Shown piece by piece: positions 62,702-64,000 of a stretch of DNA of 64,000 bases. The notes under the pieces were generated by a model that worked only from the letters and a program-made list of their open reading frames with translations, did not search any database and was not told the origin of the DNA. Source of the stretch: Bacteroidales bacterium UBA3743 (lineage in GTDB: Bacteria; Bacteroidota; Bacteroidia; Bacteroidales; Paludibacteraceae); contig DFGT01000017.1 in the NCBI GenBank assembly GCA_002371265.1, positions 1 to 64,000 on the forward strand, given 5' to 3'. Made by a program: the position numbers and the translations under genes. Position 1 is the first letter of the stretch; every line of letters begins with the position of its first letter.

Positions 62702-63409
62702 TCATACATTGCGAATCACCACCAGGTATTGATAATGTTCATTCTCATAAACTTTCTCTGCTTTTAGTCCACACATCTGGCAAACCGCATTAAGCCGGTT
62801 GAAATCCACAAAAAGCCATTCAAATGAGTCGTCCTTCTCACCTCTGTATGAGATAGAATAATCAATCTCTCCATAATATGGCTCGTCATCTATTCCCGGA
62901 TCCACATTTCCGTCTTCATCCGTGTAAAGATAAATCAAATCTGAGCTGTCCATCACGATTTGCCCACCGTCGGATAGTATGCTCTTGCAATGATTCAGGA
63001 AAGACGGGAGATTTTTCATCGTTTTGGCGATTCCTGCTCCATTCATCAGCATCAGCAATGTGTCATATTTTTCTCCGGCTATATCGTAGAAATTACGAAT
63101 CTGGGCATTCCTGACACCTCTCTGCCTCATCACGTCGACAGCTCCAGCAGAAACATCAATCGCATCAACGTCGACTCCATTATCCTGCAGCCAAAGCGTA
63201 TGGCTGCCAGAACCCGCGCCGACATCAAGTGTGCGTCCCTTACATAGTTTCAACGCTCGATGTTCAATCTCACTCATCTGCTCCCATGTATGGAAGAACT
63301 CCTTAATATTCCAATATTCCGTCTCCACCACACTGCTTTCAACTTTGATTCTAGTCTTCTTGTCTCCATTGAAATATGCGGTCAAAGCCTTACCGTATGC
63401 GTCGCTCAT
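62702..63409 (-). CDS. Class I SAM-dependent methyltransferase
   Basis: 235 residues. Motif I LDVGAGSGSHTLWLQDNGVDVDAIDVS is clear, with motif IV-like LLMLMNGAGIAKTMKNL and the GGQIVMDSSDLIYLY strand. It lacks a recognisable substrate domain. It is a single gene with no link to neighbours beyond proximity to the ATPase. The substrate cannot be predicted. Confidence 0.88.
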   Translation of the reverse strand: MSDAYGKALTAYFNGDKKTRIKVESSVVETEYWNIKEFFHTWEQMSEIEHRALKLCKGRTLDVGAGSGSHTLWLQDNGVDVDAIDVSAGAVDVMRQRGVRNAQIRNFYDIAGEKYDTLLMLMNGAGIAKTMKNLPSFLNHCKSILSDGGQIVMDSSDLIYLYTDEDGNVDPGIDDEPYYGEIDYSISYRGEKDDSFEWLFVDFNRLNAVCQMCGLKAEKVYENEHYQYLVVIRNV

Positions 63410-63551
63410 AATCAGTTATTTTAAATTGCTCAAAATTAGCATTTATTCTGCAAACATTCAAAGTTTAGTTCAATCTTGAAATGCAGAATGCGATTTCACA
63501 AAAGACGAGCCATAATTTCGTCCTCCGTTCCGCGTCTTCCTCCAAACAAAA

Positions 63552-63579
63552 AATCCCGACAATTTTCATTGCCGGGATT
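63552..63579 (-). terminator. Terminator of the partial gene at the right edge
   Basis: AATCCCGACAAT-TTTC-ATTGCCGGGATT, 12-bp stem with one mismatch, A-run before it. It follows the gene ending at 63600. Confidence 0.8.
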
Positions 63580-63599
63580 ATATGTAATCTAAACTAATA

Positions 63600-64000
63600 T
63601 TACTTAGTCTGGATAATCAAGTAGTCTGAAGTTGACCAGAATCTGTTGTAATCCTTGATCTTCAAAACCAAAGTCTTGTCCTCAGCGCTCTTTGGAAGAA
63701 GAGTGTAAGAAGTCAATGGGTGACGAGAAAGGATAACTGCCTTCTTAGTCTTAAGATCTAGCTCAGTGAAGTCTCTCTTATCAACCTTAGTAAAGTCTGA
63801 AGATCTGATATCACCACCCTTCTTAAGAGCTCTCTCCAAAAGACCCTTGTTCTTCAAAGTTGCCTTATCAGCAGCCAAGTAGTATACAGCGTTCAACTCA
63901 GCGTCCTGAGCAGCGATAGCAGCAGCCTGCTGTGCAGAAACAGCATTAACAGAGTCGATACGTGCATTTGCAGCGATGTTCATATTCTCAAGGTCAGCGA
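63600..64000 (-). CDS. Uncharacterised protein with Ala-rich coiled coil, partial (N-terminus outside the window)
   Basis: At least 133 codons with the frame open to the right edge (..ADLENMNIAANARIDSVNA), so the true start lies beyond 64000; the in-frame ATG at 63983 is probably internal. The visible N-terminal part is an Ala-rich coiled coil (SAQQAAAIAAQDAELNAVYYLA). The C-terminal part is beta-rich (KAVILSRHPLTSYTLLPKSAEDKTLVLKIKDYNRFWSTSDYLIIQT). I recall similar Bacteroidales cell-envelope lipoproteins, but cannot name a function. Confidence 0.75.
   Translation of the reverse strand, partial: ADLENMNIAANARIDSVNAVSAQQAAAIAAQDAELNAVYYLAADKATLKNKGLLERALKKGGDIRSSDFTKVDKRDFTELDLKTKKAVILSRHPLTSYTLLPKSAEDKTLVLKIKDYNRFWSTSDYLIIQTK

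Noticed and set aside
1..64000. tRNA or rRNA genes, IS elements, prophage
   Set aside because: I looked in the gaps and found no cloverleaf, rRNA motif or transposase; only ssrA carries a tRNA-like domain.

Overview
The window reads as one stretch of a Bacteroidales (phylum Bacteroidota) chromosome. The evidence is a set of lineage-typical genes: a PorP/SprF-type type IX secretion (T9SS) membrane protein, a CotH-type surface protein with a T9SS C-terminal sorting domain, a fused secDF, a short primary sigma factor of 286 residues, DUF3109, DUF3127 and DUF4295 proteins, and an ssrA (tmRNA) gene whose tag ends YALAA. Many promoters also follow the Bacteroidota pattern of a TAnnTTTG box at -7 and a TTG/TTTG box about 19-20 bp further upstream. 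Shine-Dalgarno sequences are weak or absent. The content is mostly housekeeping; I see no prophage, transposase or CRISPR array.

1-17.7 kb, nearly all minus strand: a partial giant secreted protein (1-2600), a small winged-helix protein, an M42 aminopeptidase, the PorP-like protein, a WcaJ-type sugar transferase that would start surface polysaccharide synthesis, an operon of lipoprotein, ABC-F ATPase and M13 peptidase, secDF, and an operon kdsA - DUF3109 - M16 peptidase. 17.7-25.5 kb: an unknown exported protein, a BASS-type transporter, ssrA, a small Cys-motif membrane protein, an FAD oxidoreductase with a radical SAM partner, rpoD, cysE and a Tyr/His-rich lipoprotein.

25.7-31.3 kb is the most informative block. 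hisG-hisD-hisC continue almost without gaps into an SSB-like DUF3127 gene, nth and purC. The whole set lies behind a complete transcription attenuator: a His-rich leader peptide, an antiterminator and a terminator. 31.3-37.2 kb holds the CotH/lamin-tail T9SS cargo protein, a MerR regulator and an OmpA protein with thrombospondin type 3 repeats.

37.5-44.2 kb is a plus-strand efflux operon: TetR regulator, TolC-like, HlyD-like, RND pump and a small PII-like protein. Then come an AraC regulator, a porin plus sodium-solute symporter operon, and a divergent phenylacetate-CoA ligase. 49.7-57.7 kb holds a PagL-like outer-membrane protein, pncC, the rpmB-rpmG-DUF4295 ribosomal operon, greA-HIT behind a leader containing a terminator-like hairpin and a short ORF, a TolB-like propeller, an unknown protein and amt. 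57.9-64 kb holds two tandem rhodanese-like lipoproteins lacking the catalytic Cys, ddl-mrp, a DUF4143 ATPase next to paired palindromes, a methyltransferase and a partial coiled-coil protein.

The strongest candidates for undescribed biology are regulatory: the histidine attenuator controlling a DNA-repair and purine tail, the greA leader, and the paired palindromes at 62.6 kb. All functions are inferred from reading the sequence; no database search was run.
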